Notes: generated by a model from the sequence alone, not told the origin. A DNA stretch of 64,000 nt from Gloeocapsa sp. PCC 7428 (GCF_000317555.1 NC_019745.1:682001-746000); one strand, 5' to 3'. Counted from the first letter of the stretch, positions 37,461-47,167 are shown. A program made the numbers and translations.

Positions 37461-38552
37461 ATGCTCAGAGCCGGAATAGTAGGGCTACCCAACGTTGGTA
37501 AATCGACTTTGTTTAACGCTTTGGTTGCGAATGCCAAAGCAGAAGCTGCTAACTTCCCTTTCTGTACAATTGAACCGAATGTTGGTGTTGTTGCAGTTCC
37601 AGACGAACGGTTACAGGTTCTAGGAGAAATTTCAGCTTCGGCGCAAATTGTACCAGCGCGAGTTGAGTTTGTTGATATTGCGGGTTTAGTTAAAGGTGCA
37701 AGCCAAGGCGAAGGTTTAGGCAATCAGTTTCTTTCACACATTCGCGAAGTCGATGCGATCGTTCATGTCGTGCGGTGTTTTGAAAACGACGACATTATTC
37801 ATGTTGCGGGTTCAGTCGATCCCAAGCGAGATATTGAAATTATTAACTTAGAGCTAGCGTTAGCAGATTTAGCTCAAATCGAACGCCGAATTGAACGTAC
37901 GAAAAAGCAAGCCCGTACTAGCAAAGACGCCCAGTTTGAAGTTAGCGTTTTGGAAAAATTAAGCACTGCATTAAACGAAGGTAAATCAGTAAGACAAATC
38001 AATTTAACCGAAGAAGAAGCGACGACAATTAAAGGACTTGGATTACTAAGTGGTAAACCGATTATTTATGCGGCAAATGTGTCGGAAGAAGACTTAGCAA
38101 CAGGTAACGAATATGTTGAACAAGTGCGGCAAATTGCTTCCCAAGAAAATGCTCAAGTTGTGATTGTTTCTGCGCAAGTTGAAGCCGAATTAGTAGAATT
38201 ACCCGAAGAAGATAAAGCTGAGTTTCTTGCATCTTTAGGCGTTGAAGAAGGCGGACTAAAATCGTTGATTCGCGCTACGTATGAACTTTTAGGATTGCGT
38301 ACCTATTTTACGTCAGGACCTAAAGAAACTCGTGCGTGGACGATTCATGCAGGTATGTCTGCACCGCAAGCCGCTGGTGTAATTCACTCAGATTTTGAAC
38401 GCGGATTTATTCGGGCGGAGACGGTTGCTTACAAAGATTTAGTCGCGACTGGATCAATGAATGCAGCTAAAGAAAAAGGCTTAGTTAGAAGTGAAGGAAA
38501 AGAGTACGTCGTTCAAGAAGGCGATGTAATGCTATTTCGATTTAATGTGTAA
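37461..38552 (+). CDS. ychF: Redox-regulated ATPase/GTPase YchF
   Basis: The 363-residue Obg-family P-loop protein starts [20 protein letters not shown] (G1 GLPNVGKS) and has [14 protein letters not shown] (G3, DxAG). Its conserved YchF tail includes the TGS domain (VKDLVAT-like segment, [10 protein letters not shown] at the C terminus). It binds ATP more than GTP and acts in translation-associated stress control. Length is normal. A purine-rich CAAGAAG precedes the ATG. Monocistronic. Confidence 0.95.
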   Translation: MLRAGIVGLPNVGKSTLFNALVANAKAEAANFPFCTIEPNVGVVAVPDERLQVLGEISASAQIVPARVEFVDIAGLVKGASQGEGLGNQFLSHIREVDAIVHVVRCFENDDIIHVAGSVDPKRDIEIINLELALADLAQIERRIERTKKQARTSKDAQFEVSVLEKLSTALNEGKSVRQINLTEEEATTIKGLGLLSGKPIIYAANVSEEDLATGNEYVEQVRQIASQENAQVVIVSAQVEAELVELPEEDKAEFLASLGVEEGGLKSLIRATYELLGLRTYFTSGPKETRAWTIHAGMSAPQAAGVIHSDFERGFIRAETVAYKDLVATGSMNAAKEKGLVRSEGKEYVVQEGDVMLFRFNV

Positions 38553-38626
38553 TAGCTAATATAGCAGTCTCGTTGGGGTAGTTAGGACACATTGAAGGTA
38601 CGAATAACCATTACCCTAACTCATTT

Positions 38627-39337
38627 TCAACCCTGACCACTGCTATAAATGCGATCGCTTTTCTCAGAAGTATTTCCGCTACCACTATCACTAAGTGATG
38701 CTGAATAAACTGTAGTACCCATTGACTCGATTTTGTCTAAATATTGCTTGCCATGTTCAGTTATTCTTACGTGTTCTTTTAAATCTCCACGTTCTGGCAT
38801 ATGAGAAATTGTTTTTCCAGGTATATTCTCAATAAAGCCTAATGCGCGCAGGTGTCTTAGTTCGCGTTCAAACGAAGGTTGTTTCTGATAATTAAAGACA
38901 GCATCACTGGCTAGCTTCCGCAAGTGCTTTAATTCATAGTCATCCAGCAAGAAGTTTTGGCTTAGGAGTTGAGTCCCTGTTCTACTTTCAGCGAGTTGAG
39001 ATTCTAGTAAAGTTAATCGTTGGAGGATATTTGTGACAGCTTCAATATTAGCTTTATTAGTCTCGATATTGTCTCTTTGATGTTTTTGTTCAGCCTGAAT
39101 TTGATCGAGTTCAAAAGTGATACCGTCTTTATTAATTCCAAGTTTTCTAAGACGTTCGAGTAATTCGGAATTAATTAATAAGATAATTGTAAAAATGATG
39201 ATTTCGGTTAGTTCAAATCTTGTGCGTATCCAACCGAAAGGAATTGCTAGCAAGTAGAAAAGACTGAAGCAAGTAACAACGACTAGTAAAAACGAATCCC
39301 ACTTACTTTGATTGATGAATTGTCGCATCCTTGTCAT
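38627..39337 (-). CDS. Two-helix membrane protein with coiled coil and winged-helix-like C terminus
   Basis: Preferring the ATG at 39337-39335, the protein is 236 residues. Two transmembrane segments lie near the N terminus (FLLVVVTCFSLFYLLAIPFGW and IIIFTIILLI). A coiled coil follows at about 75-125 (QAEQKHQRDNIETNKANIEA). The C-terminal domain (LKHLRKLASDA, ELRHLRALGFIENIP, VRITEHGKQYLDKI) has the look of a winged-helix. I do not recognise the family. It lies between ychF and the P-type ATPase, all separated by intergenic gaps. An alternative GTG start at 39349 with a GAGG just upstream is possible. Confidence 0.6.
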   Translation of the reverse strand: MTRMRQFINQSKWDSFLLVVVTCFSLFYLLAIPFGWIRTRFELTEIIIFTIILLINSELLERLRKLGINKDGITFELDQIQAEQKHQRDNIETNKANIEAVTNILQRLTLLESQLAESRTGTQLLSQNFLLDDYELKHLRKLASDAVFNYQKQPSFERELRHLRALGFIENIPGKTISHMPERGDLKEHVRITEHGKQYLDKIESMGTTVYSASLSDSGSGNTSEKSDRIYSSGQG

Positions 39338-39588
39338 GGCGAGTTTCACCTCATGAAATTGAATATTGCGGTGTAATACTGTTTCACTAAATGAGAACTA
39401 CAATTAATTTCTCCTCTGCACCTGAAGCTGCCTATTTGTAGCAACTTCAAAGTGAAACGGTATAAGGGATGGATACAGCATCTATCAACGACATTTCGGA
39501 AAAACGATGTGATATTTGAAGTAAAAGCAAAAAGAGGGTTTCGTCCCTCTTGCGTTAACACGCGATCGCCAATGATATCAGAGTATAT

Positions 39589-42330
39589 TTAGTTTGGTGG
39601 ATCGAGACGGTTGACAAATATTGACCAAGGAATCATTGGTAAACCAACAGCAAGACAGAATAACCACTGATGAAAATCGAGTGGTGCAGTTGAGAAAATG
39701 CTATTGATGATTGGTACATAACAGAAAACCATTTGCAAAATGATCGCGCCGATAATACCAAATGCGATCGCAGGAATATCAACTTCTGCCGCTGTACCCT
39801 TAATTTTAGCCATCAAATTCGGTACCAACTGGCTCAAACTTAACAGGTAAAAAATCCTGCCTGCAATGAGCGAATTGATTGCCATAGTTCGTGCTAAGTC
39901 GATGTTTCCCGTAGTCGCCCGAACGTATTCAAAAACACCGAAGATGACAATCCAATTAAACACCGAAATTGCTAAAATGCGCTGAATCCGGCTTTTTGAC
40001 AGTATAGCTTCGTTAGGACGACGCGGTGGTTGTTGCATGACATTACGTGATTTAGGCTCAAACGCTAAAGGCACAGTCATCGCGATCGAGTTAATCACGT
40101 TCAACCAGAGAATTTGCAACGATAAAATTGGTAAATCTCGCGCTAGTAAGGTACTGAGTAAAATTGTCATTGATTCTCCTCCGTTGACAGGGAGAATAAA
40201 GCACATCGCTTTAATAATGTTTTTGTATACTGCACGTCCTTCTTCTACCGCCGCTGCGATCGAGGCAAAGTTATCGTCAGTCAACAACATATCTGCGGCT
40301 TCTTTGGCGACTTCTGTACCAGTACCTCCCATAGCAATGCCAATATCGGCTTGTTTGAGTGCGGGTGCATCATTGACACCATCACCTGTCATCGCGACGA
40401 TTTCACCTCGCGATTGCAGCGCTTCGACTAAACGTAGCTTTTGTTCGGGTGCAACGCGCGCAAAAACAACTCCTTCTTCAGCAACCGCCGCAAGTTCGCG
40501 CTGATCCATTGCCGCAAGTTGAACGCCTGTAAATGCTTTGACTACGCCGTTTTTATGAATTCCCATGCAGGATGCGATCGCACTCGCCGTCACTGCGTGA
40601 TCGCCTGTAATCATCTTCACTTGAATTCCTGCTGCTTGGCAGGCTTGTACCGCTTTGATAGCTTCAGTACGCGGCGGATCGATCATTCCCTGCAATCCTA
40701 AAAAAATCAACCCGCTGTCGATATCAGAGTGTTCTAGTGTCGGGATGGATACACGTTTCTTTGCCAAAGCCAACACGCGCAATCCTTGTCGCGCCATCTT
40801 CTCCACTTCCTGATGCACAGTCTGTGGATGTAAAAATGTCAACTTTCCTTGAGGATCTAATTGCTGTTCGCAGCGCTTAAGAATCGCTTCCACCGAACCT
40901 TTAACATAAATCACCCCTCGCTCCTCGCTCCTCGCTCCTCGCCCCTCTTGATGCAACGTTGCCATATATTGAAATTCAGATTCAAAGGGAATGACATCAA
41001 CTCTCGGCATTTCTTCTTCCAACGCTGATTGAAATAAATTTGCCTTATTGCCAGCCGCAATTAACGCCCCTTCTGTCGGATCTCCGACGACAACCCATTG
41101 ATGATTTTTAACTTCTAAATGCGAGTCATTACACAGTAATCCGGCAATCAGACATTCTTGTAAGGCATTGTTTAATTGAAGATCTGATTCTTGCGTGTCT
41201 ACCGCTACAATTTCTCCTTCAGGGCTATACCCATTACCTGTTACGGCATATCGTCTGTCTCCTGCATAGATAGCTTGCACTGTCATCTGATTTTCGGTCA
41301 ATGTACCAGTTTTATCCGAACAAATAACCGTCGCGCTTCCTAATGCTTCAACTGCGGGCAATTTGCGAATAATTGCATGACGTCGCGCCATCCGCGAGAC
41401 TCCAATCGCTAACGTCACGGTAACAACAGCGGGTAATCCTTCCGGAATCGAACCAACGATTAACGCTACTGTAGCTTCGATTGCTTGACGCCACGGTTTA
41501 GTTTGCCAGCCAACAAGTAAAGTCAGTGTCGCTAGCCCCAATACCAGGTATAACCAAGTGTGACTGAATTTTTCGAGTTTTCGGCTTAACGGTGTGGATA
41601 AATCCGTTTTTTGCTCAAGTAACTGTGAAATCCGCCCTGTTTCCGTTGCATTACCTGTCGCTACAACAACTCCCGTTGCTTGTCCAAATGTAACAAAACC
41701 TCCCGCATATGCCATATTACGGCGTTCGGCTAATAAAGTTTCGCTTGTGAGAACGTGCGGTTGTTTTTCCACTGCGACAGATTCTCCTGTCAGCGCAGAT
41801 TCGTCAATTTGCACATTGCGGACTTGAATCAGTCGTAAATCTGCGGGGACTTTATCGCCAGAAGTTAGTAACACAATATCTCCAGGAACTAACTCGCGCG
41901 ACGCAAGGCGTAATTTCTGTCCGTCACGAATCACGGTTGCTTCGGTAGTAATTGACTGCGCGAGGGCAGCGATCGCACCTTCGGCTTTCGATTCCTGAAC
42001 GTATCCAATTATCGCGTTGGTTGTCGTCACACCCCAAATGACTGCCGCGTTAACAAATTCGCCAATGATGGCTTTGGTTGCACCCGCCGCAATTAAGATG
42101 TAGAGCAACGGTTGGTTGTATTGCAACAGGAACTTTAACCACCAAGGTTTGTGCTTTTTTGCTGTCAGTTCGTTTGCCCCAAACTGTGCTAAACGTTGCT
42201 GAGCATCACTGCTAGTCAATCCTTGCACCGCGTCAGTTTCTAGAATTGCGATCGCTTGCTCAATCTCCAAGGCGTGCCAAACTTGCGACTGCTGCTGTAG
42301 CAGTCTCGGCGCTAGCGTCTGCGTCATCAT
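39589..42330 (-). CDS. P-type cation-transporting ATPase, type II (PacL-like)
   Basis: The 913-residue pump is a complete P-type ATPase. It has a cation-ATPase N-terminal domain, TGES in LTGESVAVEK (actuator domain), and the membrane motif PEGLPAVVTVTLAIG. The phosphorylation site is SDKTGTLTENQMTV, the nucleotide-binding YVKGSVEAIL and the hinge GDGVNDAPALKQADIGIAMG. The PEGLPA motif points to the Ca2+/Na+-type II pumps such as PacL. Within the nucleotide-binding domain, at about residue 475, an extra segment EGRGARSEERG is encoded by five heptamers and looks like a repeat inserted in frame without breaking the gene. It would export divalent cations. Confidence 0.9.
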   Translation of the reverse strand: MMTQTLAPRLLQQQSQVWHALEIEQAIAILETDAVQGLTSSDAQQRLAQFGANELTAKKHKPWWLKFLLQYNQPLLYILIAAGATKAIIGEFVNAAVIWGVTTTNAIIGYVQESKAEGAIAALAQSITTEATVIRDGQKLRLASRELVPGDIVLLTSGDKVPADLRLIQVRNVQIDESALTGESVAVEKQPHVLTSETLLAERRNMAYAGGFVTFGQATGVVVATGNATETGRISQLLEQKTDLSTPLSRKLEKFSHTWLYLVLGLATLTLLVGWQTKPWRQAIEATVALIVGSIPEGLPAVVTVTLAIGVSRMARRHAIIRKLPAVEALGSATVICSDKTGTLTENQMTVQAIYAGDRRYAVTGNGYSPEGEIVAVDTQESDLQLNNALQECLIAGLLCNDSHLEVKNHQWVVVGDPTEGALIAAGNKANLFQSALEEEMPRVDVIPFESEFQYMATLHQEGRGARSEERGVIYVKGSVEAILKRCEQQLDPQGKLTFLHPQTVHQEVEKMARQGLRVLALAKKRVSIPTLEHSDIDSGLIFLGLQGMIDPPRTEAIKAVQACQAAGIQVKMITGDHAVTASAIASCMGIHKNGVVKAFTGVQLAAMDQRELAAVAEEGVVFARVAPEQKLRLVEALQSRGEIVAMTGDGVNDAPALKQADIGIAMGGTGTEVAKEAADMLLTDDNFASIAAAVEEGRAVYKNIIKAMCFILPVNGGESMTILLSTLLARDLPILSLQILWLNVINSIAMTVPLAFEPKSRNVMQQPPRRPNEAILSKSRIQRILAISVFNWIVIFGVFEYVRATTGNIDLARTMAINSLIAGRIFYLLSLSQLVPNLMAKIKGTAAEVDIPAIAFGIIGAIILQMVFCYVPIINSIFSTAPLDFHQWLFCLAVGLPMIPWSIFVNRLDPPN
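40914..40947. repeat. In-frame heptanucleotide repeat (CTCCTCG)n inside the P-type ATPase gene
   Basis: Five consecutive units (CCCCTCG, CTCCTCG three times, CCCCTC) lie within the coding region. Read on the minus strand they encode about 11 residues (EGRGARSEERG) that interrupt the otherwise conserved link to VIYVKG. Confidence 0.88.
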
Positions 42331-42365
42331 TCTTAATAATTTATTAGGTGTTATCTAGTTTTTAG

Positions 42366-42445
42366 CACTAAAAATTAGTGTTTTACTAAATTTGACACTA
42401 ACGATTTTTAATGGTAACTATAGATTGCCTTAATGTTGGCACTAA
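42366..42445. promoter_or_regulatory. CACTAA-repeat region upstream of P-type ATPase
   Basis: CACTAA at 42366-42371 and TTAGTG at 42375-42380 form a palindrome with a 3-base centre. Further direct CACTAA copies lie at 42396-42401 and 42440-42445. They are upstream of the leftward ATPase gene and of the rightward AAA-like gene, so they could be an operator for a regulator of either. The regulator is not known. Confidence 0.5.
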
Positions 42446-42509
42446 TGTAAGGCTAATTGGTTGAAATTTCACCAATCAGCTTGTTCCTATCCAAAATTGG
42501 TATAAGCGC

Positions 42510-43613
42510 GTGAATGTAAATGTGTCTACTTCGATAGAAATCGTTGGGCGTTCGGCTCAATTTCAACATATTGTGGAAGTTCTTGCCCGCGATGGAGATC
42601 TCTTGATTGCGGGAGTACCAGGGTGTGGGCGGCGGACTTTAGTACGAACTGCGGCTTTAGAAGTAGGCGTGATCGCTTTAGAAGTAGATTGCATCCGCGC
42701 GATCGCCGCTAGGCAATTTGTTGAATTACTTGCTGAGACAATTAGCCAAAACTTTGACTCAACGCTGCTGCAAACGTGGGTTAATACAATTGCCAAAGAT
42801 TTGTTTACAATCCACATCGCCGACAACAGCACTCACCTGAGACTCGCACCTGCGGTAACGCCAAAACAGCTATGGCAAGCCTTTGAAAGATTAATTCAGC
42901 TACCACAACTTTTAGCCGAAGTCGTTAATAAACGCGTTGTGCTGATTTTACAGAGTTTTTCGCACCTCCGCTCATGGGATCGTAATAGTGAATGGGAAAA
43001 CACGCTCAGACGCGAAATTAAATCCCAAACGCGAGTCAGCTACGTACTCATTGGTACAATTGCAGAAATTACGCATAGCGAGGATTACCCGCTAGAAGTT
43101 GTTGAGCTTACTCCTATAGCTGATGATGTGTTAGCAGTGTGGGCAAGAGAAATTTTACACACTCAGGGGCTAACATTCGATTCGCGATCGCCTGCGATCG
43201 ACATTTTCATTGATGCGGTTCAAGGACACATTGGCGATGCAATGACTCTGATTCGTCGCCTTGTCATCCGTCGTACCGATCAACTCATCCGTGATGAACA
43301 AGTACATCAAGCAATTCAAGAGTTATTACAAGATTTGTCAATCACCTTTGAATCGTTACTGATGCTCTTACCTGCAAGTCAAGTACAACTATTAGAATGT
43401 CTAGCGTTAGATCCCACAAGTAAACCGCAAAGCCGAGAGTATATTCAAAAACACGGGCTTTCTCGTGGTGGAAGTCTACAAGGTGCGTTGATAGGATTAC
43501 AGCAAAAAGGCTTGATCTACGGTTCTGAGCAAAATTATCGTTTGGCGCTACCGTTTTTCGCTCTATGGCTTCGCCAACGGCTAAGTGAGTCGTCTATTTT
43601 AGGAATGAGCTAA
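42510..43613 (+). CDS. AAA-type ATP-binding protein with altered Walker A
   Basis: The 367-residue product looks like an AAA/ORC-like ATPase: N-terminal SIEIVGRSAQFQHIVEVLA, then a phosphate-loop region LLIAGVPGCGRRTLVRTA, VVLILQSFSHL as a Walker B-like strand, VSYVLIGTI as a sensor-1-like strand, and a C-terminal winged helix. The usual lysine of the Walker A motif GxxGxGK(S/T) is replaced by arginine (GCGRRT). That replacement probably weakens nucleotide hydrolysis, so the protein may bind but not turn over ATP. The start is a GTG at 42510. Function unknown; archaeal-type ORC/Cdc6-like ATPases and NACHT-type proteins share this layout. Confidence 0.7.
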   Translation: MNVNVSTSIEIVGRSAQFQHIVEVLARDGDLLIAGVPGCGRRTLVRTAALEVGVIALEVDCIRAIAARQFVELLAETISQNFDSTLLQTWVNTIAKDLFTIHIADNSTHLRLAPAVTPKQLWQAFERLIQLPQLLAEVVNKRVVLILQSFSHLRSWDRNSEWENTLRREIKSQTRVSYVLIGTIAEITHSEDYPLEVVELTPIADDVLAVWAREILHTQGLTFDSRSPAIDIFIDAVQGHIGDAMTLIRRLVIRRTDQLIRDEQVHQAIQELLQDLSITFESLLMLLPASQVQLLECLALDPTSKPQSREYIQKHGLSRGGSLQGALIGLQQKGLIYGSEQNYRLALPFFALWLRQRLSESSILGMS

Positions 43614-43685
43614 CGCTGACAGCTAAAAGTTTGATAACTCATAACTCAAGACTCTTTGCGAGTAACTTTTCTACACCTGTCTTCT

Positions 43686-43985
43686 TTACATCTCCTGCAT
43701 AAGCCGTAAGTAATTTTGGCGTAATTGTGCCATATTCTCCATCATCCGGTTACTTAAGTCTTTTTCGACATTGCTCATTTCGTGCCAAAACTCCGCTGAA
43801 CGTCGTGCAGCAATGACTTCTTGCCAGAGTATATCCATCAATTCCGCTGCTTGTGGGTTTGTCGCTGCTATACCATCGCGCAGTTGGGCAAATTCTTCAC
43901 TTGCTTGAGCATGGGTAGAAACTTCTTGCGCTAATTTGAGGCATTGGCGCAGCAGAGTTACCGGATTTGGGGAAGATTGAGTCAT
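43686..43985 (-). CDS. Small helical conserved-style protein, unknown
   Basis: The 99-residue protein is entirely helical and charged, with LWQEVIAARRSAEFWHEMSN in the middle and a C terminus rich in methionine, leucine and arginine. There is no signal peptide or membrane segment. It sits between the convergent AAA-like gene and trpS, on the opposite strand to both. It has the size of small cyanobacterial-specific cytosolic proteins, but I do not recognise a family. Confidence 0.6.
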   Translation of the reverse strand: MTQSSPNPVTLLRQCLKLAQEVSTHAQASEEFAQLRDGIAATNPQAAELMDILWQEVIAARRSAEFWHEMSNVEKDLSNRMMENMAQLRQNYLRLMQEM

Positions 43986-44061
43986 AATTGGAAACTAGTA
44001 ACTAAAAAGATACCTACTATAATTTTTGGGCAGTTATTGCGTAAACAATCAACTAAAATCA

Positions 44062-45069
44062 ATGGCTAAGCAGCGGGTTTTATCTGGAATTCAACCAACT
44101 GGTAATTTACACTTAGGTAATTATCTAGGTGCAATTCGCAATTGGGTAGAAGGGCAAAGCGAATACGAGAACTTCTTATTCATAGCAGACTTACACGCTA
44201 TAACCGTACCGCACGATCCAGCAACACTAGCAACTCATACGTATAATATGGCTGCTATATATTTGGCGAGTGGTCTTGACTTAAATCATTCGACCATCTT
44301 TGTCCAATCCCACATTTGCGCCCACAGTGAGTTGACATGGCTACTTAATTGCATCACGCCCTTGAACTGGCTGCAAGACATGATCCAATTTAAGGAAAAA
44401 GCAATCAAGCAAGGCGAAAACGTCAATACGGGCTTACTCGATTATCCAGTATTAATGGCGGCAGATATTTTGCTGTATCAAGCGGATAAAGTCCCTGTGG
44501 GTGAAGACCAAAAGCAACATTTGGAACTTACCCGCGACATTGCAGCGCGATTTAACTACCAGTTTGCCAGAGAAAATCCAGTACTTAAGTTACCAGATCC
44601 GCTGATTCGCAAAGAAGGTGCGCGGGTAATGAGTTTGACAGATGGTACGCGCAAAATGTCGAAATCCGATCCGTCAGATGCTAGCCGCATTAATTTACTC
44701 GATACTCCAGAACAAATTCAACAAAAGATTAAGCGCTGTAAAACCGATCCGATCAAAGGTTTAACGTTTGACGACCCAGAACGTCCCGAATGTCATAATT
44801 TGTTGACACTTTATATGCTGCTTTCGGGTAAGTCAAAGCAAGAAGTTGCGGCTGAGTGTCAAGATATGGGTTGGGGACAATTTAAGCCGCTACTCGCAGA
44901 AACAGCGATCGCCCACCTCAAACCTATTCAAGATAAATATCATGCAGTCATGAACGACAAAGGCTATCTAGAGTCAGTCTTACGTTCAGGACGAGAAAAA
45001 GCAGAAGCGATCGCGATCCAAACCCTGAACAAAGTGAAATCATCTTTGGGCTATTCTATGCCAGTGTAG
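44062..45069 (+). CDS. trpS: Tryptophanyl-tRNA synthetase
   Basis: From the ATG at 44062 the protein is 335 residues. It is a class I aminoacyl-tRNA synthetase with the HIGH-type motif TGNLHLGNYLG and the KMSKS loop RKMSKSDPSD. Conserved tryptophan-pocket segments such as VPVGEDQKQHLELTRDIA are present. It attaches tryptophan to tRNA-Trp in the cytosol. Length is normal for bacterial TrpS. An upstream in-frame start at 44026 is possible but leads into a short unconserved extension. Confidence 0.95.
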   Translation: MAKQRVLSGIQPTGNLHLGNYLGAIRNWVEGQSEYENFLFIADLHAITVPHDPATLATHTYNMAAIYLASGLDLNHSTIFVQSHICAHSELTWLLNCITPLNWLQDMIQFKEKAIKQGENVNTGLLDYPVLMAADILLYQADKVPVGEDQKQHLELTRDIAARFNYQFARENPVLKLPDPLIRKEGARVMSLTDGTRKMSKSDPSDASRINLLDTPEQIQQKIKRCKTDPIKGLTFDDPERPECHNLLTLYMLLSGKSKQEVAAECQDMGWGQFKPLLAETAIAHLKPIQDKYHAVMNDKGYLESVLRSGREKAEAIAIQTLNKVKSSLGYSMPV

Positions 45070-45106
45070 TTGCTAGAAAAATATATAATTTAATTTGCAT
45101 GATCTA

Positions 45107-46048
45107 ATGCTAAATAATTTAAACGGAACTTCTTTAAACTCGTTACGTACTGCCATTATTCAGGGTGACTTTCTCATCACGGCTGAAGTTGCACCACCGA
45201 AAGGAAGTAATCCAGCGCATATGGTGCAAATGGCACAACAACTCAAAGATCGCGTTCATGCAGTAAATATTACTGATGGTAGTAGAGCAGTGTTACGGAT
45301 GTCTTCGCTCGCTGCTTCGGTAATCTTGTTGCAACACGGTATTGAGCCAATTTGTCAAATTGCGTGTCGCGATCGCAACCGCATTGGACTCCAAGCAGAT
45401 CTTATGGGTGCTTATGCTCTTGGTATCCGCAATATCTTAGCGCTTACAGGCGACCCTGTAAAAGCAGGCGATCATGTAGATGCCAAAAGTGTCTTTGACC
45501 TCGAATCAATCCGACTGCTCAAATTAATTCATAAAATGAATTCTGGCGTAGATTGTTGCGATCAACCGCTGAGTGATGGTGCAACCGATTTATTTCCAGG
45601 TGCAGCAGTCGATCCACAACTTGCAAGTTGGTCTGGGTTACAAAGTCGCTTTGAGCGTAAACTTGAAGCTGGGGCGCAGTTTTTCCAAAGTCAGCTAATT
45701 ACAGATTTTGACCGTCTAGAAAAATTTATGGATCAAATAGCCAAGGGTTGCGGTAAGCCAATCATGGCAGGGATCTTTTTATTAAAATCTGCTAAAAATG
45801 CACAATTTATTAATCGCTGCGTCCCTGGTGTCAATATTCCTCAACATATCATCGACCGTTTAGAACAAGCAAAAGATCCTCTCCAGGAAGGAGTTAAAAT
45901 CGCAGCAGAACAAGTACAAATTGCTCGCGAATTATGTCATGGTGTTCATATGATGGCAGTCAAGCGCGAAGACTTGATTCCACAAATTCTCGACTTAGCT
46001 GGTGTCGCACCAGTCAAAAAAGAGCCAGTTATGTCAATTACAGCATAG
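45107..46048 (+). CDS. metF: Methylenetetrahydrofolate reductase
   Basis: Taking the ATG at 45107 the protein is 313 residues. It has the MTHFR TIM barrel with FLITAEVAPPKGSNPAHM (catalytic glutamate region), NITDGSRAVLRMSSLAAS and RDRNRIGLQADLMGAYALGI with LTGDPV following. The FAD-dependent enzyme makes 5-methyl-THF for methionine synthesis. The downstream segment CGKPIMAGIFLLKSAKNAQF is also family-like. It follows trpS after a short gap on the same strand and may be co-transcribed with it. Confidence 0.9.
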   Translation: MLNNLNGTSLNSLRTAIIQGDFLITAEVAPPKGSNPAHMVQMAQQLKDRVHAVNITDGSRAVLRMSSLAASVILLQHGIEPICQIACRDRNRIGLQADLMGAYALGIRNILALTGDPVKAGDHVDAKSVFDLESIRLLKLIHKMNSGVDCCDQPLSDGATDLFPGAAVDPQLASWSGLQSRFERKLEAGAQFFQSQLITDFDRLEKFMDQIAKGCGKPIMAGIFLLKSAKNAQFINRCVPGVNIPQHIIDRLEQAKDPLQEGVKIAAEQVQIARELCHGVHMMAVKREDLIPQILDLAGVAPVKKEPVMSITA

Positions 46049-46185
46049 GCAATAAGAAAGTAGCGATGTAAGGTAGTTGTCTCAATCAGCAATAGAAGTC
46101 AACATCTTTTTGAATATGAGAAATTAGAGCTACTCAAACAAAGTCGAGCGATCGCACACCTGAAGTTAAGATTTTTGTTTAGTTT

Positions 46186-46236
46186 GTCCACGAAGGTGGA
46201 CTTCTTTTATTTAGCTACGAATTTATTCACTAAGCT
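46186..46236 (+). repeat. Interspersed hairpin repeat (copy 2)
   Basis: GTCCACGAAGGTGGAC (46186-46201) followed by TTCTTTTATTTAGCTACG and ATTTATTCACTAAGC resembles the copy at 21721-21770: the same first stem, a T-rich spacer, and an AGC-TACGAA / TTC-related second half. It overlaps the last codons of the leftward EamA transporter gene. Confidence 0.7.
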
Positions 46237-47167
46237 TAGTTTGTCCTAATTTATTTTGCCTCGCCCCCACGATCGCACAAGCTACTCCTACTAATAAAAT
46301 AGCTGCACCTAAAAGTGTTAATCTTCCTGGTAATTCGCCTAGCAGGAAATAAGCAAGCAAACTAGCGCCGACAGGTTCAAATAAAGCCGCAAGCGTGACA
46401 AGCGTTGGAGAAAGCCAGCGCATTCCCCAATTTAGGCTCGTATGCCCGATCATTTGCGAGAAAATCGCAATCAATAATATGTAAACATAAACGATTGATG
46501 GATAACCTGTATACGATACACTAAATATTCCTGGTAACGGCAGTAAAATTAAGGCTCCTGTTGTGTAAGCAATTGCAATATAGCTGCCTAATCCTAATCC
46601 TTCTTGTTGGGCTTTACGTCCAAGAAGTAAATATAAGCTGTACATCCAAGCACCAAAAAGTGCTAAAAAATTTCCTAACAAGGGACGACTTGCAACAGAA
46701 TCTACTCCCGAACCTCTCAGTGCAACGATAATACCGCCTGCAAGTGCAACACCGATTCCTATTAGCGTTAGAGGTGATAATTTTTCGCGCAGCCACAACC
46801 ACGAAAGCAACGCAACCCAAATGGGTGGACTACTCACCAAAGTCGATGCAGCAGCAATTGAGGTATATGCAAGCGAAGTAATCCATGTCGCAAAGTGTAG
46901 CGCTAAGCAAACGCCTGCGACTGATGCATAGTATACAGAGGTGCGACTCGGTGGCGATGAGCGCAGATAACGCCAAGCGGGTAGTAGCAGTATCGCCGAA
47001 ATTATCAGACGCGCTGCGGATAAAACAAGACTAAATCCAACACTAGAAACACCTGGTACTGCTGCAAACGCTAACCGCACAAAAATTGACGCAGTTGAAA
47101 TACCAAATACCCCAATGACTAGAACTAACCCAACCTGCCAAGGTTTCGGTGCTTGCCAAATTTGCAT
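46223..47167 (-). CDS. EamA/DMT-family transporter
   Basis: The 314-residue protein has ten hydrophobic helices in two repeated halves, the layout of drug/metabolite transporters. Each half ends with the EamA-type pattern (LSWLWLREKLSPLTLIGIGV in the first, YFLLGELPGRLTLLGAAILL in the second). It would export or exchange a small metabolite, with the substrate unknown. Its last codons (TKLSE) are written in the right half of the interspersed hairpin repeat, so the true C terminus may have been replaced by that repeat. Confidence 0.85.
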   Translation of the reverse strand: MQIWQAPKPWQVGLVLVIGVFGISTASIFVRLAFAAVPGVSSVGFSLVLSAARLIISAILLLPAWRYLRSSPPSRTSVYYASVAGVCLALHFATWITSLAYTSIAAASTLVSSPPIWVALLSWLWLREKLSPLTLIGIGVALAGGIIVALRGSGVDSVASRPLLGNFLALFGAWMYSLYLLLGRKAQQEGLGLGSYIAIAYTTGALILLPLPGIFSVSYTGYPSIVYVYILLIAIFSQMIGHTSLNWGMRWLSPTLVTLAALFEPVGASLLAYFLLGELPGRLTLLGAAILLVGVACAIVGARQNKLGQTKLSE

